DNA of 64,000 nt from contig NZ_KB894571.1 of the NCBI RefSeq assembly GCF_000374525.1, positions 124,001 through 188,000 of the forward strand, read 5' to 3'. The notes beneath the pieces are model-generated. The model searched no databases and was not told the DNA's origin. It saw nothing but the letters and a program-made list of their open reading frames with translations. The translations under genes were made by a program, and so were the position numbers. Each line of letters starts with the position of its first letter. Position 1 is the stretch's first letter. Below, in pieces: positions 57,071-64,000 of the stretch. The stretch comes from Amorphus coralli DSM 19760. GTDB taxonomy: Bacteria > Pseudomonadota > Alphaproteobacteria > Rhizobiales > Amorphaceae.

Positions 57071-57406
57071 CTAGTCCAGGAAGGCCCGTCCCTGCCGGTC
57101 CTCGATCTCCACCAGCCAGAGATCGGGATCAAATCCACGCTCTTTCGCGATCCTCGCGTCCGCCTCGTGCTCCTCACAACCTGCCATCAGGCACTCGAAG
57201 CGCCGGCCGCCCCAGCCTTCGTCGTCCGCATCGGACATGGCCTGCGGCGCCGGCCCGTAGAGATCGCAAGTGCGGTCAAGCCGGTTGATCTTGAGGAAGA
57301 TCGCACCGGCGCCCTCCGCGCCCTTGCGAACCACCGTGCCGAACGCGCCTTCCCCCTGGCAGCGCCGGAGATAGGCGGAAACCCACATGGAGGACGTGAG
57401 ACGCAT
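57071..57406 (-). CDS. DUF1491-family protein
   Basis: 111 aa. MRLTSSMWVSAYLRRCQGEGAFGTVVRKGAEGAGAIFLKI, then CDLYGPAP and GFDPDLWLVEIEDRQGRAFLD. The layout and length match the alphaproteobacterial DUF1491 family, of unknown role. It lies 44 bp upstream of (and in the same direction as) the peptidoglycan-binding gene. Confidence 0.82.
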   Translation of the reverse strand: MRLTSSMWVSAYLRRCQGEGAFGTVVRKGAEGAGAIFLKINRLDRTCDLYGPAPQAMSDADDEGWGGRRFECLMAGCEEHEADARIAKERGFDPDLWLVEIEDRQGRAFLD

Positions 57407-57450
57407 GGGTGATATCGGTCCGTTGTTCGCCGAGTGAACGAGGCAGACCG

Positions 57451-58185
57451 CTACCCCTCGGGCACCGCGGCCGCCAGGCCAAAGCGCGCCAGGAGCGGCT
57501 CCGACACCGATCCCGTCACCGCAAGCCCGTGGTCGAGCTGGTAGCGGCGGATGGCTCCGGCCGTTTCCGACCCGTAGATCCCGTCCACCGTGATCGGCCC
57601 GTAGCCGGCGGAGACCAGCGCCTCCTGGAGGCGCGCCACCGTCGCCTTGGACGGGGTCGGCACCTTTCGCGCCTGGGTCTGCGCCTGCGTCGTACCGGGC
57701 GTCGAGAGGCTGGCGAGCAAACCGACACTCGGGGCGCCCGTCACCTCCAGCCCGGCCTGCTCTTCGTAGGCGGCGATCGCCGCTCGCGTCGCCGGTCCCA
57801 TGGCGCCGTCCACGGGATCATCGTAGATGCCACGCGACTTGAGGGCTGTCTGGATTGCGGACACGAGGTTGTCGGGTGCCGCGGCGGGCTCGCGCTCCCG
57901 CTGCTGTGCGGACCGGGCCAGTTCGTCGATCGCATCGGCGCCGCCGGCATTGGCCGCGGGCGCGGGCGTACTGGCCCCGCTTCCGCCGGCGAACAGCGGA
58001 GCCGGGTGCTTTCCAGGCTGCAGGTAGAGTGCGTTCACCGAAATGGTCACGACGGAGACGAGAGCGCCGACGGTCAGGAGCACGGCTTTCGGATGCGCGC
58101 GCAGCGACGCCTTCACCTGGCCGGCGAAGCCCGGCGCTTCCTCCTCCTCGGGCTGCTCGCGCCGTCGGGTCCGGTCTGCCTTCAT
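57451..58185 (-). CDS. Membrane-anchored protein with two peptidoglycan-binding domains
   Basis: 244 aa from the ATG at 58185. A charged N-tail (RTRRREQPEEEE) is followed by one membrane helix (AVLLTVGALVSVVTISVNALYL), a linker rich in Ala/Pro, and two PG_binding_1 repeats: LVSAIQTALKSRGIYDDPVDGAMGPATRAAIAAYEEQAGL and ARLQEALVSAGYGPITVDGIYGSETAGAIRRYQLDHGL. Inside-out orientation puts the repeats in the periplasm. No catalytic domain. Confidence 0.88.
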   Translation of the reverse strand: MKADRTRRREQPEEEEAPGFAGQVKASLRAHPKAVLLTVGALVSVVTISVNALYLQPGKHPAPLFAGGSGASTPAPAANAGGADAIDELARSAQQREREPAAAPDNLVSAIQTALKSRGIYDDPVDGAMGPATRAAIAAYEEQAGLEVTGAPSVGLLASLSTPGTTQAQTQARKVPTPSKATVARLQEALVSAGYGPITVDGIYGSETAGAIRRYQLDHGLAVTGSVSEPLLARFGLAAAVPEG

Positions 58186-58484
58186 CGCACTCACGAGGTG
58201 TCGTCTTCCGGATCTGTCTCGGTCGGTATCGAACGGACGGAGACGCCGGTCGGCCTCCCCGATGCGCCGGAGTGTTGCCGGACGCCCCTTAAGGAACGCT
58301 GAACCTGCCCCGGTCTCGCCACGATCCATCCGTCGGAGGCGCTTTCTCCGCTGATGGCCGAAATCGATCGAATTGTCGCGATCGGGACAACCGAACCTTC
58401 AAACCGCCCGTGCGAGGGTCCGGAACCGCCGGCACCCCACTCGGGTGCTGCGACCGACCCGTGCCTTTACGACGGACGAGACAC
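58186..58484. other. Intergenic region between divergent genes
   Basis: About 300 bp between the divergent peptidoglycan-binding gene and the DUF5330 gene. Long frames here are extensions of neighbouring genes without credible starts. No clear operator or hairpin was recognised; it should contain the two promoters. Confidence 0.4.
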
Positions 58485-58919
58485 ATGATCGGATTCCTCA
58501 TTCGCGCCGCGTTCTGGTTCACGATCGTTCTGCTCGTGCTGCCCTTCACGCAGTCGGGACCGGAACCGTCCGCCAGCCCGGCCGGCTCAGAGACGCAGAC
58601 GCAGGCCATCGCCCCCGCCCGTCCCGAGACCGAGGTCTCTTCGCGTGAGGCGGTGACCGCCCTGCAGGGTGCGGTCAGCGACGTGTCGGGTTTCTGCGAC
58701 CGCCAGGCGGACGCCTGCGATGCGGGGCGCTCGGTGATCTCGGCGCTCGGCGCCCGTCTGCGGGATGGTGCGGCGACACTTGCCTACATTCTCGACGAGG
58801 CCCTGGACGGTGAGGACGCGGCCCCGGCCGGTGCACCTGCCACGCCCGGCACCCTGACGCCGGAAGACCGCAGCCCCGACTGGCAGGTCGGCAGCGGCCA
58901 GCAGCGCCCGCCGGTCTGA
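58485..58919 (+). CDS. DUF5330-family small membrane-anchored protein
   Basis: 144 aa. N-terminal helix MIGFLIRAAFWFTIVLLVLPF, then SSREAVTALQGAVSDVSGFCDRQADACDAGRSVISALGARLRDGA and a low-complexity tail. The FLxRxAFW helix plus DVSGFCDRQxxxC motif fits DUF5330 of Hyphomicrobiales. Role unknown. Upstream of sufE with a 62-bp gap. Confidence 0.8.
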   Translation: MIGFLIRAAFWFTIVLLVLPFTQSGPEPSASPAGSETQTQAIAPARPETEVSSREAVTALQGAVSDVSGFCDRQADACDAGRSVISALGARLRDGAATLAYILDEALDGEDAAPAGAPATPGTLTPEDRSPDWQVGSGQQRPPV

Positions 58920-58981
58920 GCAGCCGTTTCCTCCCGGCGCGTTCCCCCCTATATGGAGGGCACAGCGTACAGGGAGTTCCG

Positions 58982-59419
58982 ATGACCCAAGCCCCCCAGG
59001 ATATTGCCACCATCGTCGAGGCCTTCGAGCTCATCGACGACTGGGAGGAGCGCTACCGCTACGTGATCGAGCTCGGCAAGGACCTGCCGCCTTTCCCCGA
59101 GGACGCCCGCACCGAGGAGAACAAGGTGCGCGGCTGCGTGTCTCAGGTCTGGCTGGAGACGGCGGTATCGAACGAGGCGGACGGTCCGCACCTCTCCTTT
59201 CAGGGCGACAGCGATGCCCACATCGTGCGCGGGCTCGTCGCGATCCTGCTGTCACTCTATTCCGGCCGAACCGCCACCCAGATCCTCGCAACCGATGCCG
59301 AGGCTACGCTCGGCGAGCTGGGTCTTCGCGAGCACCTGACCCCGCAGCGCTCCAACGGTCTGAGCGCCATGGTCGGCCGCATCCGCCGCGATGCCGAGGC
59401 CGCGCTGGAAAACGCCTGA
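58982..59419 (+). CDS. sufE: Cysteine desulfuration protein SufE
   Basis: 145 aa sulfur acceptor for SufS/IscS. Active Cys52 in KVRGCVSQVWLE, with LIDDWEERYRYVIELGKDLPPF at the N-terminus and GLVAILLSLYSGRTATQIL. Stand-alone, away from suf cluster, as is common. GGGAGTTCCG before the ATG. Confidence 0.95.
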   Translation: MTQAPQDIATIVEAFELIDDWEERYRYVIELGKDLPPFPEDARTEENKVRGCVSQVWLETAVSNEADGPHLSFQGDSDAHIVRGLVAILLSLYSGRTATQILATDAEATLGELGLREHLTPQRSNGLSAMVGRIRRDAEAALENA

Positions 59420-59432
59420 CCGATTGGATGGC

Positions 59433-59993
59433 TCAGGCGCCGGGTTCCGCGTTCGGCGTGGAAATGCACGGCCGATAGTCTTCCGAACCCCAGTGTTTCG
59501 GCCCGCCCGACCGCTCCGGCCCGCGTGCCACGGATCGGTAGCCATAGTGCTCGGCCAACCGCGAGAGCGCGATCAGAAGCACCACTTTTCCCGAGCGTGC
59601 CGGCCAGCCACGCTCACGCTCGACGAGCTCCAGCCCCTTCAGGAAGCAGCAGACGTCGATCAGCACGCCAGACAGATCCGGGCCGACGGCTCCGAGTGCC
59701 CGGTTCACCCGATCTCGGGCCGAGAGCGCCGAATCGGAAATGTCCTGCGCGCCGCCAGACCGGCCGCTGCGCCCTCCCGACGGAAGCCCGAGACTGAGAT
59801 CGACAGACATGCGCGGCATCATCTGACCGCGGGTGAAATCGGCCCGCAACCTCTCGCCGGCGGCGAATTGGATGTCGCTGAGGATGGGTCGGCCCGCCTT
59901 GTCCCGTCGTTTAGCCAGCCAGCCGAGCGGGCTTTCCTCCGCATTGATCTGCGGTGCCGGGCCCGCACGGCCCCGGGCAGATCGTCCCTTCAC
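59433..59993 (-). CDS. DUF6456-domain protein
   Basis: 186 aa from the GTG at 59993, which overlaps the stop of the DnaA-like gene (GTGA) and has GGGGAG in front; the longer ATG at 60053 would overlap 64 bp. Core: PLGWLAKRRDKAGRPILSDIQFAAGERLRADFTRGQMMPR, DSALSARDRVNRALGAVGPDLSGVLIDVCCFLKGLELVERERGWPARSGKVVLLIALSRLAEHYG. Pattern resembles DUF6456 with an HTH-like end. Translationally coupled to the DnaA-domain gene, so the two may act together on DNA. Confidence 0.8.
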   Translation of the reverse strand: MKGRSARGRAGPAPQINAEESPLGWLAKRRDKAGRPILSDIQFAAGERLRADFTRGQMMPRMSVDLSLGLPSGGRSGRSGGAQDISDSALSARDRVNRALGAVGPDLSGVLIDVCCFLKGLELVERERGWPARSGKVVLLIALSRLAEHYGYRSVARGPERSGGPKHWGSEDYRPCISTPNAEPGA

Positions 59994-60400
59994 GCTACGC
60001 GCTCCCCGGCGGGCCGGCTCGTCGCGCGGCACCAGTCGAGCGTCATCTTCCATGACACGACCACCGTCTCGATCGCATCGAGAAGACGGTCGAGTTCATG
60101 ATCGTCCCGACGGTCCTCCACCACCCGGCAGGCGTGGGCGGCGGTGGTGCGATCGCGACCGAACAGCGCCCCCGTGTCGGTCAGTGACAGGCCAAGCCCG
60201 ACATGGGCGATATACATGGCCACCTGCCGCGCAAAGGCGACCGGAGCCTGGCGGCGGGTCGCCGCTCCCAGCTCGGCGACCGGCAGGTCGAAACTCGCCG
60301 CCACCGTTGCCTCGATCACGCGCCGCGCGGCAAGCCTTTCGGCGGCATCGAGCCCCCGTGCTGCCTCGGCGATTTCCGCTGCCCGATAAGGACCCCACAT
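59990..60400 (-). CDS. Stand-alone DnaA domain IV-like DNA-binding protein
   Basis: 136 aa. The central part (FARQVAMYIAHVGLGLSLTDTGALFGRDRTTAAHACRVVED) matches the DnaA C-terminal DnaA-box-binding helices, where the usual signature is GRDHTTVxHA. No AAA+ domain is present. Such proteins are known in Hyphomicrobiales next to DUF6456 genes and may modulate replication or transcription. Divergent from the small gene at 60662. Confidence 0.85.
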   Translation of the reverse strand: MWGPYRAAEIAEAARGLDAAERLAARRVIEATVAASFDLPVAELGAATRRQAPVAFARQVAMYIAHVGLGLSLTDTGALFGRDRTTAAHACRVVEDRRDDHELDRLLDAIETVVVSWKMTLDWCRATSRPAGERVA

Positions 60401-60661
60401 TGCGACCCACCTCCGTACCCGGCGGAGGAACCGGAATGGCGCCTCCCGAAATAGGATTTTATCCCTATTCTCGAGTTGTACGACGGCCGCGCTTTCGCGG
60501 GGATAATTTTCAGCTTCTGATTACATCCAATCCGGAAAGGCCCCGAAGGATGCACCGAAGACGCAAACCCGACAGGGCGTTGTCCCCGCCCGGAGCGGGC
60601 GGCGCAAACTGGCCTGCGAGATACCGGCGACCCGCGCCGGGTCACCAGACCGGAGATCCAC

Positions 60662-60949
60662 ATGACCCACTGGCCGCCCTCCCCCGATGACCTGCCCGGC
60701 ACACGAGCGGCCGGCGGGATGCCCGACAAACCGCTTCCTCGCCATCGCCTCGCCGGCCTGCTCCCCGTGACCGAGGACGACCTCGCCGATGTCTCACCGC
60801 AGGGACGCCGGGCGATCACCCGTCACCTGGAACGGGCGCTGAGGGCGGAGCGCAGGCGCGGCCGGGCCGGCCACTGGTCCTATGACCTCAATCGGCACCT
60901 GGCTCTCAAGCAGGCGCTCGCGGCCGAACGGGCCGGCCTCGCACGCTGA
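60662..60949 (+). CDS. Small conserved-looking protein, unknown
   Basis: 95 aa. N-terminal Pro-rich stretch, then LLPVTEDDLADVSPQGRRAITRHLERALRAERRRGRAGHWSYDLNRHLALKQALAAERAGL, a basic amphipathic helical region. No family recognised. It is followed by a strong hairpin terminator, which supports it being transcribed. Confidence 0.6.
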   Translation: MTHWPPSPDDLPGTRAAGGMPDKPLPRHRLAGLLPVTEDDLADVSPQGRRAITRHLERALRAERRRGRAGHWSYDLNRHLALKQALAAERAGLAR

Positions 60950-60967
60950 CCACCAGGCGCAACGACA

Positions 60968-60996
60968 AAAGCCCGCGGATGCCATCCGCGGGCTTT
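60968..60996. terminator. Bidirectional intrinsic terminator
   Basis: AAAGCCCGCGGAT (60968-60980), loop GCC, ATCCGCGGGCTTT (60984-60996): a 13-bp perfect stem with A/T on both sides. It ends the small gene at 60662 (plus) and the MucR gene (minus, stop at 61060). Confidence 0.92.
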
Positions 60997-61059
60997 CGAT
61001 CATCTGGGCGTCAGGTTGTCGCCCGGTCGCCCGACCTCACGTCCGGTCAGGCGAGCCGA

Positions 61060-61494
61060 TCAGGACTTGCGACCCTTGCCGGTGGCGCGGCTGCGCTGCT
61101 GGCCGAGACCCATCCGCTTGGCCAGCTCGGAGCGGGCCGCGGCGTAGTTCGGGGCAACCATCGGATAGTCGGCGGCAAGACCCCACTTCTCCCGGTAGTC
61201 TTCCGGAGAGAGATTGTAGTGGGTGCGCAGGTGACGCTTCAGCGACTTGAACTTCTTTCCGTCTTCGAGACAGATGATGTAATCCGGCGTGACGGACTTC
61301 TTGATCGGCACCGCCGGCTTCAGCGGCTCCGGCTCCGGCTCGGCAGCCTCGCCGCTGGTCTTCAGCAGGGCGCCGTATACCTCGTGGATCAGGGTGGGAA
61401 GATCCTGAGCCGACACGGTGTTGTTGCTGACATAGGCGGACACGATATCGGCCGTAAGGTCGATCAAGTTCGGATCCTGCGTCATTTCGCTCAT
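61060..61494 (-). CDS. MucR/Ros-family zinc-finger transcriptional regulator
   Basis: 144 aa. N-terminal oligomerisation region [31 protein letters not shown], then the Ros-type finger [48 protein letters not shown]. As in MucR, the second zinc Cys is Asp (CLED). MucR proteins bind AT-rich promoters and silence genes including their own, and govern exopolysaccharide, motility and virulence genes. The start can be ATG at 61494 or 61485. Confidence 0.95.
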   Translation of the reverse strand: MSEMTQDPNLIDLTADIVSAYVSNNTVSAQDLPTLIHEVYGALLKTSGEAAEPEPEPLKPAVPIKKSVTPDYIICLEDGKKFKSLKRHLRTHYNLSPEDYREKWGLAADYPMVAPNYAAARSELAKRMGLGQQRSRATGKGRKS

Positions 61495-61791
61495 GTCTTA
61501 CTCGCTTTTTGTTGGGCTCGCTCGAGAATGCCGGCGGGAGGAAGTCTTCTTTTCGCCACATACACGCAGCGCATCAATGCAGACTTCCGCAGCATCGATC
61601 TCGAAAAGTGATTCATCGCAATGCTTCGATGAGCGAGTGTATAAGTGCGAATTTTCAAAAGACAAGTGGGCTTGTACCGCCACTCATCGAAAAAGCACGA
61701 TTTTGTTGAAGTTTAGGGGAGCCTTACATCGCCTCACCACAGATTGACGGGATCTCTGTCCGCAGACGAACCGAGAACAAAATGCCGTCAT
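61495..61791. promoter_or_regulatory. AT-rich upstream region of mucR-like gene
   Basis: 297 bp with no gene, clearly lower in GC than surroundings (61590-61730 especially). It contains GCTTCGATGAGCGAGTG (61627-61643) and a partly inverted CTCATCGAAAAAGC about 40 bp later, plus T/A-rich runs. MucR proteins are known to bind such AT-rich leader DNA and repress themselves. No exact motif claimed. Confidence 0.4.
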
Positions 61792-62196
61792 TCAGTGGGT
61801 GTACTTGGCATCCTCGCCGTCGTCGGCCTGTGTTTCGGGCTGACCGAGGCCTTCCGGTTTGACGATCGTATCGGCCAGGGCATCCCGATACGTCGCTTTA
61901 CAGGGACGATACCCGACGAGATAGGCGGCGCGGGCGAGCAGATGCGCCGAAATGGGCGCCGTCAGCATGAAAAAAACCAGGCCGGCGATCGCGCGGGTGA
62001 CCACGTCGAGCTCCTGGGAGTCCACCGCCAGCGCAAGCAGCAGCACGCCGGATCCAAGCGTCCCGGCCTTACTTGCGGCGTGCATGCGCATGTAGACGTC
62101 GTCCAGCCGCACCAGACCGATGGCCGCAACCAGGGCGAAAAAGGCGCCGACGACGAGCAGCACGCCGACCACCAGGTCCATCACGCCTTCCATCAT
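61792..62196 (-). CDS. mrpG: Na+/H+ antiporter subunit G (Mrp/Mnh/Pha)
   Basis: 134 aa, three membrane helices. [39 protein letters not shown] is the MrpG signature. The start overlaps mrpF (ATGA). C-terminal acidic extension ends [10 protein letters not shown]. Last gene of the mrp operon, in order D-E-F-G. Confidence 0.95.
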   Translation of the reverse strand: MMEGVMDLVVGVLLVVGAFFALVAAIGLVRLDDVYMRMHAASKAGTLGSGVLLLALAVDSQELDVVTRAIAGLVFFMLTAPISAHLLARAAYLVGYRPCKATYRDALADTIVKPEGLGQPETQADDGEDAKYTH

Positions 62197-62519
62197 CTGT
62201 CGGCCCCTCCGTCCTTGCGCCCGATAGCGCTGTCCTCGGTGGATCCGCGCGCCAGAACGAAGCGGGCGAAGGCGACCGTTGAGAGGAAGCCGACCAGACC
62301 AAGCGCGATGGCGATGTCGACATAAAGATAGAAGCCGCTGCGAACTCCGAACGTCGCAATGAAGCCGATGGCGACCGCCACCATCATGTCCAGCGCGAGA
62401 ATGCGATCGGGCAGCGTCGGGCCGGTGGCGATCCGGTAGACGATGATGATGAAGGAAATCGACAGGAGCGCGAACGCGATGTCGACGCAGACCTCAAGGA
62501 ACAGGCTCATGTCGATCAT
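62193..62519 (-). CDS. mrpF: Na+/H+ antiporter subunit F
   Basis: 108 aa from the ATG at 62519, overlapping mrpE by four bases. Three helices; [21 protein letters not shown] is the family core. Acidic/basic tail [16 protein letters not shown]. Confidence 0.95.
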   Translation of the reverse strand: MIDMSLFLEVCVDIAFALLSISFIIIVYRIATGPTLPDRILALDMMVAVAIGFIATFGVRSGFYLYVDIAIALGLVGFLSTVAFARFVLARGSTEDSAIGRKDGGADR

Positions 62520-62989
62520 CGGAACGTCTCCATGATCTTGCGCTCGAAGCCGTTCTGGATGTCCGCGATGACCGCATCGACATCGGGAACATCGATGCAG
62601 TGGATGAACAGCGTCTCCCGATCCTCCGACACGTCGACCGACAGCGTGCCCGGGGTCAGGGTGATCAGGTTCGCCAGGAGCGTGATCTCGAAATCCCGGT
62701 CGACCTGGAGCGGGTACGCGATGATGGCAGGGTTGAGCTCCCGCTTGGGCGACAGCACGATGATCGCCACCCGCACCGACGACTTCACGAGCTCGTAGAC
62801 GAACAGGAGGGCCAGCGTGAGAGCCAGCCAGACGCGCGTCACCACGCCCGAGGTGCCCACCTGCTCTCGGATCAGCCAGAGCGCGAGCGAGGCAAGCAGG
62901 AAGCCGAACAGCAGGTTCAGGAAGTCGAAGCTTCCGGTCACTGCGCCCCATGCGAGCGCGAGCACGACGTTGGCGAGAAGAACCGACAT
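62516..62989 (-). CDS. mrpE: Na+/H+ antiporter subunit E
   Basis: 157 aa. [64 protein letters not shown], and [33 protein letters not shown] are typical MrpE segments. One-base overlap with mrpD. Confidence 0.95.
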   Translation of the reverse strand: MSVLLANVVLALAWGAVTGSFDFLNLLFGFLLASLALWLIREQVGTSGVVTRVWLALTLALLFVYELVKSSVRVAIIVLSPKRELNPAIIAYPLQVDRDFEITLLANLITLTPGTLSVDVSEDRETLFIHCIDVPDVDAVIADIQNGFERKIMETFR

Positions 62990-64000
62990 CAGTTGCCTCC
63001 CTCACCCAGCACACTGTTCACGTAAGCCTGAGGATCCAGCAACGACTGCGCACTAGCAAGCGAGGCCTGCATCAGCCCGTCCGGCATCAGGCCGATGCCG
63101 GCCACAATCACCACCACCAGCGCGATCGGCACCATCCAGCTGGCCCGCGAGGCATCGGGCGTCGCCTGCGAGCGGAGCGGCGCACCGTTCACGGCGTCGC
63201 GCCAGAAGACCAGCAGCCACACCCGACCCATCGCGATGGTGGTGAGGAATCCCGTCACGAGAATGGCTGCCGCCACCCAGCCAAGTCCGGCGCCGATGGT
63301 CGCCTGCACCAGCATGACCTTCGGCCAGAAGCCGGAAAAGGGCGGCAGGCCTGAGACGGCGAAGGCGAGGACCAGGAACAGCGTCGCCAGTGCAGGCTCC
63401 AGCCGGTAGAGGCCACTTGCCGTGTGCAGGGACGATGTTCCCGCGATGCGCTCGACCGCGCCGGCGGCCAGATAGAGCCCGAACATCACGATGATGGAGT
63501 GGACGGCATAGAAGATCGAGCCGGCCAGGGCTTCGCTCGAGCCGACCGCAACGCCGACGAAGATGTTGCCGATACCGGAGATCACCACGAAGCCCAGGAG
63601 CCGCCGGACCTCGCCCTGGGCAAGCGCCCCGAACGCGCCGACCAGCATCGTCAGCACCGCCACCCACAGGATGACATCGGCCAGGAGATCCCGGGTCTCC
63701 GGCAGCAGCATCACGACGATGCGCATGAGCGAATAGGCGCCGACCTTGGTCAGAAGGCCCGCAAAGATCGCCGCCACCACGATCCGGGGGGTGTGGTAGG
63801 AGGCCGGCAGCCAGAAATTCAGCGGAAAAGCCGCCGCCTTCATCGAGAAGGCGACGATGAACAGCGCCGTGACCACCCCGATCGGCGCGGCTGCGGGAAG
63901 CTGCGGAACGGCGAGCGCGATGTCCGCCATGTTGAGCGTTCCCACCAGGCCGTAGAGATAGCCCACCGCCACCAGGAACAGCGTCGTCGCCAGCAGGTTC
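62989..64000 (-). CDS. mrpD: Na+/H+ antiporter subunit D, partial (N-terminus beyond the window)
   Basis: At least 337 aa; frame open to the right edge. NuoN/MrpD-type proton channel: [48 protein letters not shown] contains the conserved Lys and the H/T-rich turn. [14 protein letters not shown] is the C-terminal family motif. The upstream continuation reads [17 protein letters not shown] in frame. Subunits A-C should lie beyond 64000. Confidence 0.95.
   Translation of the reverse strand, partial: NLLATTLFLVAVGYLYGLVGTLNMADIALAVPQLPAAAPIGVVTALFIVAFSMKAAAFPLNFWLPASYHTPRIVVAAIFAGLLTKVGAYSLMRIVVMLLPETRDLLADVILWVAVLTMLVGAFGALAQGEVRRLLGFVVISGIGNIFVGVAVGSSEALAGSIFYAVHSIIVMFGLYLAAGAVERIAGTSSLHTASGLYRLEPALATLFLVLAFAVSGLPPFSGFWPKVMLVQATIGAGLGWVAAAILVTGFLTTIAMGRVWLLVFWRDAVNGAPLRSQATPDASRASWMVPIALVVVIVAGIGLMPDGLMQASLASAQSLLDPQAYVNSVLGEGGN

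Noticed and set aside
1-64000. CRISPR array, tRNA, rRNA, integrase, transposase or prophage
   Set aside because: Looked for regular spaced repeats, cloverleaf-type sequences and mobile-element protein motifs; none seen.

Overview
The window is high-GC DNA, tightly packed with genes, and reads as the chromosome of an alphaproteobacterium, most probably a Hyphomicrobiales (Rhizobiales) species. The indicators are a MucR/Ros-type regulator, an FMN riboswitch in front of a short type-II lumazine synthase, a DUF6456 gene coupled to a stand-alone DnaA domain IV gene, DUF1491 and DUF5330 proteins, an UPF0260/YcgN protein, and two copies of a GGAAAAGTG..GGTTTTCC palindromic repeat of the kind common in this order. 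No rRNA, tRNA, CRISPR array, integrase or insertion sequence was seen.

Region 1 (1-16.4 kb) is a catabolic island. It holds a TauABC/SsuABC-like uptake system (its ATPase cut by the left edge), then an operon of alpha/beta hydrolase, type-I extradiol dioxygenase with a complete active site, SDR, ThDP-dependent enzyme, aspartate-dehydrogenase-like protein, aldehyde dehydrogenase, a second SDR, an adrenodoxin-reductase-like flavoprotein and a flavodoxin. Three IclR regulators, a bicupin and an FAD ring hydroxylase follow. A shared operator-like 17-mer lies before the hydrolase operon and before the hydroxylase, so both probably belong to one IclR regulon. The natural substrate is not evident, and the oxygenase that the flavodoxin pair should feed is not in the window.

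Region 2 (16.4-27.2 kb) holds FMN riboswitch-ribH, a MarR-like regulator divergent from a dienelactone hydrolase fused to an NTF2-like domain, a complete oligopeptide/dipeptide-type ABC transporter whose last ATPase is in frame with an SDR, an orphan MalK-like ATPase and an Ogt repair protein.

Region 3 (27.4-38.6 kb) is a second aromatic-acid island of the protocatechuate 4,5-/gallate type: a LigB-fold dioxygenase, a ThDP enzyme, LigI-like lactonase and a dienelactone hydrolase on the plus strand, converging with galB-galC-galD, a LysR regulator with two HTH domains and a methyltransferase on the minus strand. A siderophore-interacting protein and a TauE-type exporter flank it.

Region 4 (38.6-53.8 kb) holds a small kinase, a large MscS channel, a copper-protein pair (DUF2946-like and PCuAC), four secreted class-C beta-lactamase-fold proteins surrounding an orphan TpsB outer-membrane transporter, an Fe-alcohol dehydrogenase, a LysE exporter, a PaaI thioesterase and a small low-GC secreted cysteine protein.

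Region 5 (53.8-64 kb) is mostly housekeeping: alanine dehydrogenase with its Lrp regulator, YcgN, an EAL protein with a changed metal site, DUF1491, a peptidoglycan-binding protein, DUF5330, SufE, DUF6456/DnaA-IV, MucR, and the Mrp antiporter genes mrpG-F-E-D, with mrpD cut by the right edge.
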